Positions 52,323-63,252 of a stretch of DNA of 64,000 nucleotides are shown here, in pieces. Under the pieces are notes generated by a model. That model made no database searches and was not told the origin of the DNA. It saw nothing but the letters and a program-made list of their open reading frames with translations. How positions within the stretch are numbered: position 1 is the stretch's first letter; each line of letters opens with the position of its first letter. The stretch is from NCBI GenBank assembly GCA_014905825.1, contig JACGCN010000003.1, positions 310,001 to 374,000 of the forward strand, written 5' to 3'. This DNA comes from Lyophyllum atratum. Lineage: Eukaryota; Basidiomycota; Agaricomycetes; Agaricales; Lyophyllaceae. Both the position numbers and the translations under genes were made by a program.

Positions 52323-55300
52323 ATGTCTACTGGAAACAACAACAACCCCCCCACATTCCCTGACGAAGAAAAGTTCGACGGGTCGAACTTCGTTGGCTTC
52401 AAAACCCGAATCCAAATCGCTGTAAGGGTTCGCGGCGCCGAAGGTTACCTCGACGGCACCATAGAACAACCATCCCCTCTTCCCAGCACTCAGCTACCTC
52501 CCGAACCCACGGACTGGACTTCTCCGTCCCCGTCTCGCGCTGAATGGGGTGTACGCGATGCATGGGTACTCGCACTCATCGCGTACAACACCAAAAACCC
52601 CGTTGGGCTTGGAGTGAAGATGAAGGGGACGGCGGCCGAGGCGTGGACGTCAGTCACTGAGATCTATGGCTCTGCTTCCGAGCTGGGAGCAGCCGACGCG
52701 GAGACAGATTTGCGAAACGTCATGCTTACCGACGGCGCTGACTTCCTGGAGCACATCAAAACCCTCCGTTCCAAATGGCAATCCGCCACGGACAAGGGAG
52801 CCGCCATCAACAATAAGGCGTTCCGCGCTATCGTGCTCAGGTCACTCCCCGAGTCGTGGAATGTCATCGTCTCTACGGTCTACGCCACGAAGACCTCCGC
52901 CGAAGCCATATCGGTCCTGTCCCTCCACTGGGAACGTCTGAAGCGCCAGGGCGCTAAGACCGGCACTACCACCACCGCTCTACAGGCCAAGGTCAAGCAG
53001 TCGGGGAAGTCCCACCTCGTGTGCGTAAACACGAACTGCGAGCGGACGGGGCACCTCATCAAAGACTGCTACTGGCCGGGGGGAGGGAAGGAAGGTCAAT
53101 TCCCGCCTAACTTCCGAAACAGAGGGAAACAAAATACCTCGAGCACCACCACTGCTCCTGCAGTCCCCACTGCGAACGTTGCCGATACCAGCGGCGCCAC
53201 ATCCCACGTAACATACGCCCTCATATCCCAAGCATTCCTACCCGCCGTTATGACCTCAGACGCCCTGCGCAACTCCATCGAGGCAAATCAAATGGAGGTG
53301 ATCGATGCGTACCTCTCGGGATCCCTCACTATCTCAGACTCCCTCACCATCCCTCGTCCTGTCTCAGACACCCCTATCGCTCTCGCTGCGACTACCCCTA
53401 CCATCATCCATACCTACGCCGACTCCGGTGCGAGCGATTACTGCTTCGTGGATCGTAGGGACTTCACGGATTATGAGGTGTTCGCGGTACCGCGACTCGG
53501 TCAGGCTGCAAATAAAGACGTCACCTTCAAAATCATCGGTCGAGGAACCGTTAAACGTACCGTCTGGATGAACGGTGCTTCCTCCGACCTCGTCTTCAAT
53601 GCACTCCACACCCCTGACCTTTCCGCGAACCTGATATCTGTTGGGAAACTTGACGCAGCGGGATGGACCATCACTTTTGCAGGGGGGAAGGCGACGTTCG
53701 CTGACCCAAGTGGACGCCCTGTTATGGTCGGGAAGGGTACGAACGGCATGTATCTCCTCGACACATCCCCACCCGCTGTGCGGGCGATGATTGCACGCTC
53801 CCAGGACGTCCCAGTCAACCTCGACGTCTGGCACCGTCGACTCGGACACGCTGGTGTGAGCGGCATCAGGAATATGGCGAGGAAGAAGTTGGTGGACGGG
53901 TTACACGTCCTGGGGAGGTTAGAGGTGACGGGCCTTTGTGAGGACTGTATATACGGGAAACATACCGCGCGCCCGTATGACGGGCAAGTCACACCGGAGA
54001 CCAAGCCCAACGAGCGCTGCCATCTCGATCTTTGGGGTCCGGCGTCGACACTCTCCCTGGGGGGAGCGTCCTACATGATGCTGGTGGTGGACGGCGGGTC
54101 ATCACATTCCTACGGGTTCTACTTGTCGAGGAAGGACTCCGTGACTACCTTATCGGCCTTCAAGGTCTACCACACCACATCGGAGAGACAGACAGGCAAC
54201 AAGCTGCAGGTGGCGCGGGTCGATGCAGGGAGAGAATGGGTGAACCAGGATTGGTTCGATTATTGCGGACACCACGGTATCGTTCTGGAAATCAGCACTC
54301 CCTACGCTCACCCCCAAAACGGACTGGCTGAGCGCACGATACGCACCATCATAGAGGGTGTTAGGTGCATGCTCGCCAACAGCGGACTCCCACAGTCCCT
54401 CTGGGCCGAGGCCGCTGCATGCGCCATTTATCTCCGCAACCTCATCCCTTCCTCCCGCCATCCCGACCGTGTTCCAAGGGAGATCTGGACTGGCAAACGT
54501 CAGGGGATCGCTCACCTGCGCCCTTTTGGCTGTATCGCGTTCGCTAAGGTACCGACGGAATTGGTGGTTTCTAAATTAAACCCGAGGTCGATCAAATACG
54601 TCATGGTCGGCTACTCGGACAGCGGATACAAACTCTACGATCAAGGCACACGCCAAGTCATTACTAGCCGAGATGTTATCTTCGAGGAAGGCTCAGGGCA
54701 CCGCGCGATCACCGTGCTCAGCGACGAGAACCCCGCCCCCGTCGACGACCACATCCCGAACCCTGCTGTGGCCGGACTCCTTCAGCCCAGACAGCCTGTT
54801 GCACCTCGTATCCGCCCCACCGATCCTCCCTTACACCCCGCACTTCCTGATACACTCACCAACCCCGCACTTGCCGCGTCTAACCCCACCACACCCACCC
54901 CTGATGCACCTACCGCGCCTCGTCGTTCCACACGCCTTGCTACCACCGCCAAACCCACCGACGCTATCGTCGCCACCCGTGAGAGCCTGGCGCTTGAAGA
55001 AGCTGCGAAAGCCGCGGGTGAGGATTGGGCGACTGACTCTGCGCGCCCCCGTGCTTTCCTTGCGCAGGACATGCACGCGTTCCTGGCGTCACTGGACAAC
55101 ACCATCGCCTCCAACTCCTACGTCCCGAAACATTATGGGGAGGCCATGCGACGTCCTGATCTGTGGGTTCCTGCGATGAAGGCCGAGCTCGACACTCTTG
55201 ATCGGATGGAAGTGTTTAGCCTCGTCCCCGCGGACTCTGTCCCAGCTGACAAGCGTGTCATCGACTGCATGTGGGTCTACGCCAATAAGTTCGATGCTGA

Positions 55301-56984
55301 CGGGAACATCATCAAGCGGAAGGCGCGTCTTGTCGCGAAGGGGTATACCCAGGTACACGGGGAGGACTTTGACGAGACCTACGCCGCCGTGGCGCGTCTG
55401 GAGTCGATGCGAATCACCGCCGCCATCGCCGCTCAGCTTGGCCTGCACATCTGGCAGCTGGATTTCGTCTCCGCCTACCTCAACAGCGTCTTGGAGCACA
55501 CCGTTTACATGCGCGTCCCGCCAGGATTTCAGGGGGGGGAGGGAAAGGTCTGTCTTCTCCAGAAATCCCTCTACGGCATGATGCAAGGCGGCCACGACTG
55601 GTGGCACACACTCGATGCGGCATACACAAAGTTGGGGTACAAGTCATCTCGCGCAGATAGCTGTGTGAGGTCGAGGTTAGTTGGGAAGGAACACACAATC
55701 ACGAGCACTTGGGCGGATGATGTCTTTGGGGTATCTTCGACAACAGGAGGGGCGAAGGTGGCGAAGGAGGAATTGGGAAAGGAGTATGAGGCGAAGGATA
55801 TGGGGGAGATGAAGTACATTTTGGGAATGCGAGTTGACCGCGATGCGGAGACGGGTGCGATTACTTTATCTCAACGCGCTTACTTAGAGCGCGTCCTAGA
55901 GCGGTTCAACCATCTCGACTGTAACCCTCACCCTACTCCCCTTCCATCCGGAATTCACCTTGACGACTCTCAGTCTCCACACACCGACGCCGACCGCCTC
56001 TTCATGAAGGACAAACCCTACCGCGAGCTCCTCGGGTGCTACATGTGGGCGCAGTGCGCTTCACGCCCCGATCTCTCCTACGCCGTCGGCCTCCTCGCGA
56101 GGTTCCAGTCCAACCCAGGACCAGCACACTGGAAGGCTATGGTTCACGTCTTGGGCTACATAAAAGGGACATTGGATTATCGGCTCACCTACAAGCGGAC
56201 TGAAGGGGGTCTTAAACCGGTTGGGTACGTCGACGCAGATTTCGGGGGAGATTACGATACCCGTCGTTCTACTGGTGGCTACGTCTTTATGATGGCAGGT
56301 TGCGCCGTATCCTGGCCCTCGAAGCGTCAACCCACCTAGTGTTTAAAAGTCCAGTCACCGTGACTGAAAATGACTGGACTGTAACTGATCTGTGACTGGT
56401 AATGACCGGACTTCCAGTCCTGTCCTCCTGGAATGACTGGTGCACCAGTCCAGTTATTTTCACAATCTGGAATTCTGCGTAACTGGAAATAACCGGTGGC
56501 GACCGGTTTGTGACCGGTCATTTCTATACATACTATATACCTGATTATAGCCCCGTTATAGGGCTTCAAAATGACCCTTGGTTCAAATAAATCGGATGAG
56601 AACTGAATGTGCTATGGCCACGGTGGGTTACCCACCGTCGCGCTGTCCACCACGGAGGCAGAATACATGGCCCTGACGCGCGGTGCGCAACAAGCCTTGT
56701 GGATGCACAACTTCCTTGTGGAAGTCGACTTGCCTCAAACCTTGCCCGTAACCCTTCGTGCAGACAACACGTCGGCTATCGCCCTTACCAAGTCGACCAA
56801 GGGACACACTCGCGCGAAGCATATCGACATTCGTCACCATTACATTCGCGAGCGCGTACAGGTTGGGGACGTCGAGATCATCCACATTCCCTCCACCGAA
56901 AATCTTGCCGACATCTTCACCAAACCTCTCCCGCGTGTTCTCCATGAACAATTTGTCGGACTCCTCAACCTCAAGCCTCAGTAG
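52323..56984 (+). pseudogene. Copia gag-pol polyprotein, interrupted in RNase H
   Basis: Starts MSTGNNNNPPTFPDEEKFDG and is open to 56339; after a 293-bp insertion the same protein resumes at VALSTTEAEYMALTRGA and ends at 56984. Order: Gag with a CX4CX4HX4C knuckle (CVNTNCERTGHLIKDC), protease (YADSGASDY), integrase (WHRRLGH, CEDC, HLDLWGP, VDAGREW, NGLAERT), RT (WQLDFVSAYLN, SLYGMMQG, then WADDVFG in place of the usual YVDD), and RNase H (GYVDADFGGD, HIDIRHHYIRE). The interrupted domain supplies RNase H and is needed for cDNA synthesis, so this copy is dead. All other domains look intact. Confidence 0.93.
56337..56629. mobile_element. 293-bp insertion inside copia RNase H, unknown type
   Basis: Flanked by ACCCACC (56330-56336 and 56630-56636), a 7-bp repeat, possibly 8 bp with one mismatch. 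It starts TAGTGTTTAAAAGTCC and contains many GACTGG/CCAGTC and GACCGGT motifs, recalling the subterminal arrays of the hAT-like elements. No matching inverted end was found on the right. There, ACGGTGGGT precedes TACCCACCGT, forming an inverted copy of the target. It may be a tiny or one-ended hAT derivative, or a template-switch product. Confidence 0.55.
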
Positions 56985-56994
56985 GGTCTCACAA

Positions 56995-57005
56995 GTCCGG
57001 GGGAG
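56995..57005 (+). other. Polypurine tract of the copia element
   Basis: CCGGGGGAG-type purine run directly before the 3' LTR start at 57006, the usual plus-strand primer. Confidence 0.75.
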
Positions 57006-57406
57006 TGTTGAGATAGGACTTGCCTAGACCCGAGGGAAGGTCCTCGATATGATAAGTTTCCTTATATGACCTTTTTACTATATTTAGAAGTCTCGCTTAT
57101 TCGTTACGCCACGGCGCAGAGCGTCGTGGTGCGTTTCTATTCAGTTTGCCGCTCGTTATTTACCAGTCTTTACCAGAACTCTATTTCACGATCGTATATC
57201 TACCTAGTACACAGAAAAAGGGCACCCTTAGTCGTCTAACACATTGTGTCGGACTCTAAGGGTGAGCCAACTCTACTTACATCCTATTTACTTCGTTACT
57301 GACTTATTCCCTGTAGCTTACTTATTGTGATTCTCTACAGGTACATAATATAGTCGTCTAACACATTGTGTCGGACTCTAAGGCTTACTTATTGTGATTC
57401 TCTACA
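57006..57406 (+). repeat. 3' LTR of the copia element
   Basis: 401 bp, near-identical to 51809-52209; followed by the right TGCGT duplication. Confidence 0.92.
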
Positions 57407-57411
57407 TGCGT

Positions 57412-57713
57412 GTCAGGATGTGATGTGCCGATATAGGCTAGCAAGTTATACAATGACTAGTAGTATGGGCTGCAGCAGCTAATACAGGAGGATGAAAAAC
57501 AAATGCAAAAGCACAAACAGAACAGTTACACAGAACTCGGAGTCGGGGTATGATTATGTAATTTGTTGTCTGTAATTGGAACCCCCAGATCTAGATCTCG
57601 GCCACGCCATGCTTGCAATGGCCCATACTCGCACGTATGTTACAACGGGTGCGTCTTGATCTGTCAAAAAACAGCACATCGCTCAAACTCACAGGAATGT
57701 TAGCTACTTGACA
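57412..57713. other. Spacer between the copia element and kinase C
   Basis: Holds the promoter and perhaps a small first exon of the next gene. On the reverse strand, codons such as AYIGTSHPDTHSHGFFVD would read across the empty copia site, hinting that the copia element may lie inside a coding exon of the DUF4139 gene; this is weak. Confidence 0.35.
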
Positions 57714-59030
57714 GCTTGGACTCACCCCCGCCGAGCTTCCATAGCAACCTCATTGTTGCCACGCAGAGGCTCGCAGGAAGATCAGGCCTATATCCTACAT
57801 GTTACGAATTGACCGACATAACCGCCATTGAAAGCTTGCCTGTGCACGATGGAGGCTTTACCGACATTTACAAGGGATCTTTCAAGGGCCGGCCAGTGTG
57901 TTTGAAGGTCGTTCCGAAAAGTGACGATGCATCAGAAGCCCGAATGCAACGTTGGCTAAAGGTACTTCTTGATCTTGGACTTCCGAGGAGCAATATTCAC
58001 GAATGACATAGGATTGTTCGAAAGAGTCCATCCTCTGGGGTCAGCTATCGCACCCCAATCTTCTCCCTTTTTATGGAATCTATCGCTTGAGAGGCCAGAT
58101 TGCTTTCATCGCTCCCTGGATGGAATACGGCGATGTCACTGAATACCTGAAAAAGCACCCAGAGGCAAATCGTGTTCTGTTGGTAAGTCTTGAACATCAC
58201 CTATTGCTATTACGTCAAGAGCCGCATTGACGCCAGTTACCCTAAGTTGCTCGACATCACCCAAGGGTTGCAATGTTTACACACGAAGGGGATAATACAC
58301 GGGGACTTGAAAGGGGTGAATTTCCTGTCCTTTATTGCCGATATCCATCTCTGATGAAGAGCTCACACAGTTGAACATCCTTGTGAGAGAGTCGGGAACG
58401 GCTTGCGTAGCCGACTTCGGCCTGTCAGCCGTTTCGGATAGAAATATCCTTAAGTGGGCATCGCAATCGTCTGTGGCTTCGAGAGGAGGCACGGTCAGGT
58501 GGCAGGCACCCGAACTCCTTCACCCGGGGAGCTTCGATGAGATGCGGAACACCAAAGCCAGTGACATCTATGCTTGGTCATGTGTTGCTTATGAGGTGAG
58601 CCATGAGTTTTACGCTACCGGGTCATGGGCTGTGGCTAACGATGTCTAGATTTTCACAGGAAACATTCCGTACCCTCACATTCCTTATAACGCCCTCATC
58701 AGTGAGGAGGTTCGGAATGGCGCGCGGCCTAGACGGCCATCAAACTCTAGCAATAGCTGGCGTGCTTGGGGCCTGACAGAGGATATGTGGTCGTTGATGC
58801 AGGACTGTTGGAAAGCCAATCGTTTAAACCGTCCGACCGTCGAGGATGTCGTCAAACGTTTGTCCGGGATGCTATCCCCAGCAGTCATACGACCAGTTGA
58901 GCAGGACACCATGTTTTCACCAGCGCAATTTCGGCAGTTGACACGACAAGGTTCCGAGCATGACGAGCTGACAGTCGATGTCTTCGAGAGCCTGTTAGAA
59001 GCTTCCTCGGCCTCGAACCCGAGTACATAA
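57714..59030 (+). CDS. TKL-type protein kinase with an intact catalytic loop (at least 5 exons)
   Basis: Exons (57714)-57961, 58012-58182, 58247-58315, 58371-58595 and 58650-59030 join in frame. Kinase landmarks are all present: Gly-rich-like loop HDGGFTDIYKG, Lys in PVCLKVV, helix-C ESILWGQLSHPNLLPFYG, hinge APWMEYGDVTEYL, catalytic loop IIHGDLKG followed by LNIL, ADFGLS, WQAPELL, DIYAWSCVAYEIFTG, and the C-lobe WSLMQDCWKANRLNRPTVEDVV. Unlike the two kinase-like genes at 2.7-30 kb, it keeps the catalytic Asp and should be active. It has no N-terminal helical domain. The first codons are uncertain: the frame opens after an acceptor at 57713 and no ATG is in frame, so a short upstream exon is likely. 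Confidence 0.85.
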
Positions 59031-59368
59031 TTCGTGTTTACTATGTTTACTAAGGTGCTATCTACCTCTGCTACAGAATAGCTAAGGACGTTCTCTTGTA
59101 GTACTTTAAATTTTGTCCAGGAAGACAATGTCATGCCAAAATAGTTAAAAATTGTATGACGCTAACCGATTCAGAAAGTTGCCCCGTTACGATATCAAAA
59201 CCCAGTCTAGTAATTACATAGAGCCTGGAGCTCTCAAGGTAAAATGATGTTTAGTCTACACGATTTCGGTGATTGTGCTTATGTGGGCCTGAAATGATAT
59301 TGCCTAATTCAGACAACAATCTTGCCTTTTCACCGACGCGTTGCTTTCGTCCTCTCCATGTCTACGCA
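59031..59368. other. Intergenic region
   Basis: Holds the promoter of the next gene. An in-frame upstream ATG at 59294 offers an alternative start 25 codons earlier. Nothing else was recognised. Confidence 0.5.
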
Positions 59369-61911
59369 ATGTCCACGCATATCCTATCGCTCCCAATTCC
59401 TCTCATCATACTAGTGCATCTCCATATCCTAGAATATCCGCACGCCAATAAACCGGAGTACGATCACAACATATTCGAACCACGCGTCCGTGGCTTGCGT
59501 GAACGCACAAAGTTACTGGAAGACGTCGCTTACTTTCTTGTTGGACGGCTTGAAGGGACTGCTAGAAAGGTATGTGGACAGACTGTCGCTTTGATCAGGA
59601 TGCTCATGGCCACAGGTTCTCTCTACCTACCCTTGTGCAGCACCATCTGACACGGTTGCCTTTCGAACTTCCCTGTCCAAATACTTAGAGACGTTGCGGC
59701 ATGTCTCTATATACCCGACTTCCAAGGCTATCACCGGAGCCAGCGGAAAAACGAAAGGCAAAGAACCTGCCAGAGAAGCCGACAACGCGGCTTGGTGGTG
59801 GAAAGACGTTATCGTGCGCAAGTCGTTACTCGAAGAGTGTGCTGGTGAGAGGTGTGGTTGCTCTACCTTTTAGCACACGGACTCCTATAACTTTTTAACA
59901 CAGATTCGAACGGTTGATGCTATCTGTATCAACGCACGCCGTGCTAAAGAGTATTCCTCAACCTCTTAGGGTCATTCCCGAAGATATGAACGTGCGGTAC
60001 TATTTCAGCATCTTCATGGTCCTCCCATCGCTCATCCTTTCTCAGCTCTTTCTCAGCTTGCAGCCTACGCTCTACGCTGATCTTCTCACAAGGTGTATGT
60101 CAGCACGGCATGCCTGGGCTCAGTCCGCCGCGCATCTACTGCAGCGTGAAGCAGATCTCCGGCTCTTGCGGGTAAGTCGGTGCACGAATCCTCTAGTTGT
60201 CGTCATTACTTAAATATGGCATAGGAACACCTTCGATCCCATGGGGGTGACATTACATCGAAATATTCCACACTATCCATAGAAAGATTATCCGCGCTTG
60301 TGGAAGCTAAGTGCCAGGATCTCCTGCGTCATCGCTGGTCCGACCCAAGTGGTCGACGGGCGCTCGACTTCTTGGCCAAGGCTTGTGGTCTTGAAGTCGC
60401 TAACGCGTCAAGTGTGGAACATAATTCCTTGAATCCAACAAACGTGCAGTCTAAGTCGAATGTAAGCCAAACCCGAGATAGGCCTATACATCATCTAATG
60501 CTCTAAGACCTTTTAGTACCCGGCGGTTGCCCCGCTTCCTCTTCCCCTAGCGGCAGGTCACCATCCTGGCCATGTCAAGAAACTACGAAAGCCCGTGTTC
60601 TCGACTCCGAAGCCGCAGCGTCCCGTTCAAAGTACCGAGGCCGTGGCCATGGGCAAACGGACTAGATCTATGGCGACGATCATGTTCTCAGACCGCTCTG
60701 AATATGAATCGAGAATACATGAAGCCTTGAGCGCGGCGCTGGAAAAGGCGAGAAATGTTGGACACGACATTGCTGCGCGTGCAAAGGCTCTGCAAGAAAG
60801 ACGCCAAGCAAGGCGACCTAGAGGAAATCCCGCTTTTACCCTTGACCTTTGGCAACCAGATCCTGATGCGCCTGTGAATTTTGATGTGGGTATCTCGTGT
60901 CCTCTTTGCTTTCTATCGAGGCTGAGTTTGACTTTTCAAAGATACAACCAACACCAGAGCTGCTCGCGGCATTCTCATTGGATGCGGGCGGCTCAGAGGC
61001 GGGGATAGAGGTCCGCATCGATGAAATCCGGAACACGGTGCTGCCAGCCTATCCCCCGGTTCCAGATCTTTCTGCGCCTCGGGCTCCACATCCAGAAGCG
61101 GTGCTGCAATCCTCAAAAACCGAGCCTTCCAAGATTCCGCGTGGAGGACTCAGCAAGCCTTCACGGCCTGTGACCCCACCAAGACCGCCCTCCCCAGGGC
61201 TTTTGACGTCGACTCCACCTGCGACTATCAGGCTACCCACGGGACACTGTCACAAGGTCGTCGCCAACCAAGGGAAGGCGAAGCCTGGTACACAGCGAAC
61301 TTCGAAGGCGCCAAGGAAGTCGATCAGGTTCTCCCTTGCTATAAACCGTCGGCCATCACTCTTCGCTACTGGAAACCTCTCCGACGAGGAAGACGTGCTG
61401 CAGTCCGATGTACATAGGGTAAGACATTATACGCTCCATTCTTTCCTGTGTACACGCACGCTAACGAAGTGACAGATCATACATGGTATACAGGACAATT
61501 CCACAGACGAGGAGGATTTGGCACCGATGACGCCGAAGGCCAAACCAAAGCCCGTTAACCGCATCTTCACTGGCAAGAAAGGCGGATCGACGATGAAGCG
61601 GCCGAAGCAGTCCTACCCTATGGTGTTCCAGGAGCCGGCGGTGCCTCTCCCGTCTCTTGTTTCGGGGTCAACATCGTTCGATGATCTGTTAGCATATAGC
61701 GATGCCGATGATGATTCTGGATTGTACACGGACGAGGCGCCGAGTATGACGCTGCGGGAGATATTGCTCAGCGCTGATACGACGCAGTTTGCTCTGTTGG
61801 GTGCGTTTGTTAGATCTTTGAACTTTTTGGCTGAAATTGTCGACTGATCGGGGATCTATTTCAGAGGATGAGCCGGCAGACATGGAGGGCGAGTCGTTTG
61901 ATTGGGAGTAA
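59369..61911 (+). CDS. HAUS augmin-like complex subunit 6 homologue (8 exons)
   Basis: Exons 59369-59569, 59616-59851, 59904-60171, 60225-60461, 60517-60885, 60921-61418, 61476-61800 and 61865-61911 join in frame to 726 residues. The N-terminal third matches the HAUS6 N-terminal domain pattern: LPIPLIILVHLHILEYP, FFLVG-like YFLVGRLEG, TYPCAAPSDTVAFRTSLSKY, WWWKDVIVRKSLLEECAGER and FERLMLSVSTHAVL. A coiled-coil-like stretch (HEALSAALEKARNVGHDIAA) and a Pro/Ser-rich basic tail follow, ending in an acidic peptide (DEPADMEGESFDWE). Augmin recruits gamma-tubulin to spindle microtubules for branched nucleation. The start at 59369 fits the beginning of the conserved domain. Exon 6 follows a very short intron (35 bp). 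Identity rests on recognised motifs, not on alignment. Confidence 0.85.
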
Positions 61912-62315
61912 TTGGTGCCATTTGGTGGTTTGACTGTATCCTCCCTAGACTCGAACCCAGTTGTCTTGTCCGTAATTCGCAATGTTCAATAGAGGCGCAC
62001 GCGATGTTAAATCAGGCAAATCGGAAGTGTTGTTTTTGGTATGTGTTTGGCGGGTAATTACTACGAAGACAGTAATTACACCCCAACAGTGTACCATATC
62101 CGTAACGGCTGGTGTCGAGACTTGTATGTCCCTCGTAGCTCTTATAATAGGTGCGATCCTGCTGAAAATCCTGCTCATTACTCTGCGATCGGAGGGAAAC
62201 ATTTACTATATCATACATCATGCATATCACACCAAAGTCGATCGAACCGAGAGGGTTATAGTGTTTTTGGTGGCTCGTAAGAGAGTAGCAAAAAGCTCAT
62301 GGGAATTGATACTAT
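61912..62315. other. Intergenic region
   Basis: 3' flank of the HAUS6-like gene and of the reverse tRNA gene. Nothing recognisable. Confidence 0.5.
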
Positions 62316-62402
62316 AGCCCACCGCGAGGGTCGAACTCGCAGCCTTCAGATGTTCTAACGTCCGTAAAAGTCTGACGCTCTAGCCGATTGAGCTAGGCGG
62401 GC
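62316..62402 (-). tRNA. tRNA-Lys (UUU anticodon) with a 13-nt intron
   Basis: Read on the reverse strand it folds into a cloverleaf. The acceptor is GCCCGCC/GGTGGGC (one G-U), the D arm GCTC/GAGC, the anticodon stem TCAGA/TCTGA, and the T arm GCGAG-TTCGACC-CTCGC. The loop reads CTTTTA, then the intron CGGACGTTAGAAC, then A, which places TTT as anticodon and the intron after position 37, the canonical site. No CCA is encoded, as usual in eukaryotes. A box (TAGCTCAATCGG) and B box (GTTCGACCC) are present as internal promoters. Confidence 0.92.
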
Positions 62403-62748
62403 CCGCTGGTTACTGGTAGAGTACAATACAGGTTCTGATGTTCGGCCGTCGTGCGTATCACGCCGATCATGCATCATTCCCCGATTGGAGTGTTGTTTGA
62501 GCCTTGTAGTCGTCCTGCAACCGAAAGTATTCCCATTCCACCGCTCGATGTGCCTGCCCGGACAAAGCAACAATCCTCGTGCAGTAGCTAAATGAGTCGA
62601 GTCGAAATGACTCATCGCGCCAGTGGCACAGTCGACCAAGCCGGCTTATAGTACATAATTGCTGTTCTATACGCATTGTGCTCCCGCAGACGCGTGGCGC
62701 AGCTTGATTACGGAGGATGGTCATGCTTATCATCTTCATCTGGCACGC

Positions 62749-63252
62749 ATGTTCCGGGTTTTCCCCAGCTTCTCTTCTGCCAGTGCTTCTTTCTGTCAAC
62801 GCTATCAACATCGACATCTTATCGTGGACTCATGGCATTCTGAAATAATCTGCAACGAGGCCATTACATCCAATCATATATGGCGTACCCATTCCTTTCC
62901 TGGAGGATCCGCGAGACTCCCTTCCGATGTGGAGTGGGATCTATATCAAGGCCGTCGCTGGATCGCGAGGAACGGTATGGAAGTTCACCACGAGGCCACC
63001 TCACTTATGACTCGGAGATTGGTCAAATCGAAGACCTTGGACGATGATTACACCTCCATTGAATCCCATGGAATCCGTTACGGCGCCTACTTCCCCGACT
63101 TTTTCTGTGACGGATCCCTCAGACGAGTCCAAGATGCCATTGAACGAGGACCTCACAGTGCGTCGACAAAATTTGCAGATGGAATGATCGATCGACATAT
63201 AGATTACACACTATGCAGGCGAATACAGAAGATGACCCTGGGATCGCCATAG
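62749..63252 (+). CDS. Questionable open frame, 168 residues
   Basis: An uninterrupted frame (MFRVFPSFSSASASFCQRYQ on) between the tRNA and the GTPase gene. No domain was recognised, there are no supporting splice signals, and its end overlaps the first exon of the GTPase gene (63213). It may be chance; kept because it is the only long frame in this ~800-bp stretch. Confidence 0.25.
   Translation: MFRVFPSFSSASASFCQRYQHRHLIVDSWHSEIICNEAITSNHIWRTHSFPGGSARLPSDVEWDLYQGRRWIARNGMEVHHEATSLMTRRLVKSKTLDDDYTSIESHGIRYGAYFPDFFCDGSLRRVQDAIERGPHSASTKFADGMIDRHIDYTLCRRIQKMTLGSP

Larger units (their letters stand above)
51809..57406 (+). mobile_element. Ty1/copia LTR retrotransposon, complete structure, with an insertion in RNase H
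   Basis: 5.6 kb with 401-bp LTRs, primer site, one gag-pol frame, polypurine tract and a 5-bp duplication TGCGT. The order gag, protease, integrase, RT, RNase H identifies Ty1/copia. LTRs differ at a few bases (for example TATATGGCC versus TATATGACC, ATAGTTG versus ATAGTCG), so it is older than the gypsy block. A 293-bp insertion at 56337-56629 splits RNase H and makes this copy defective. Confidence 0.93.
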
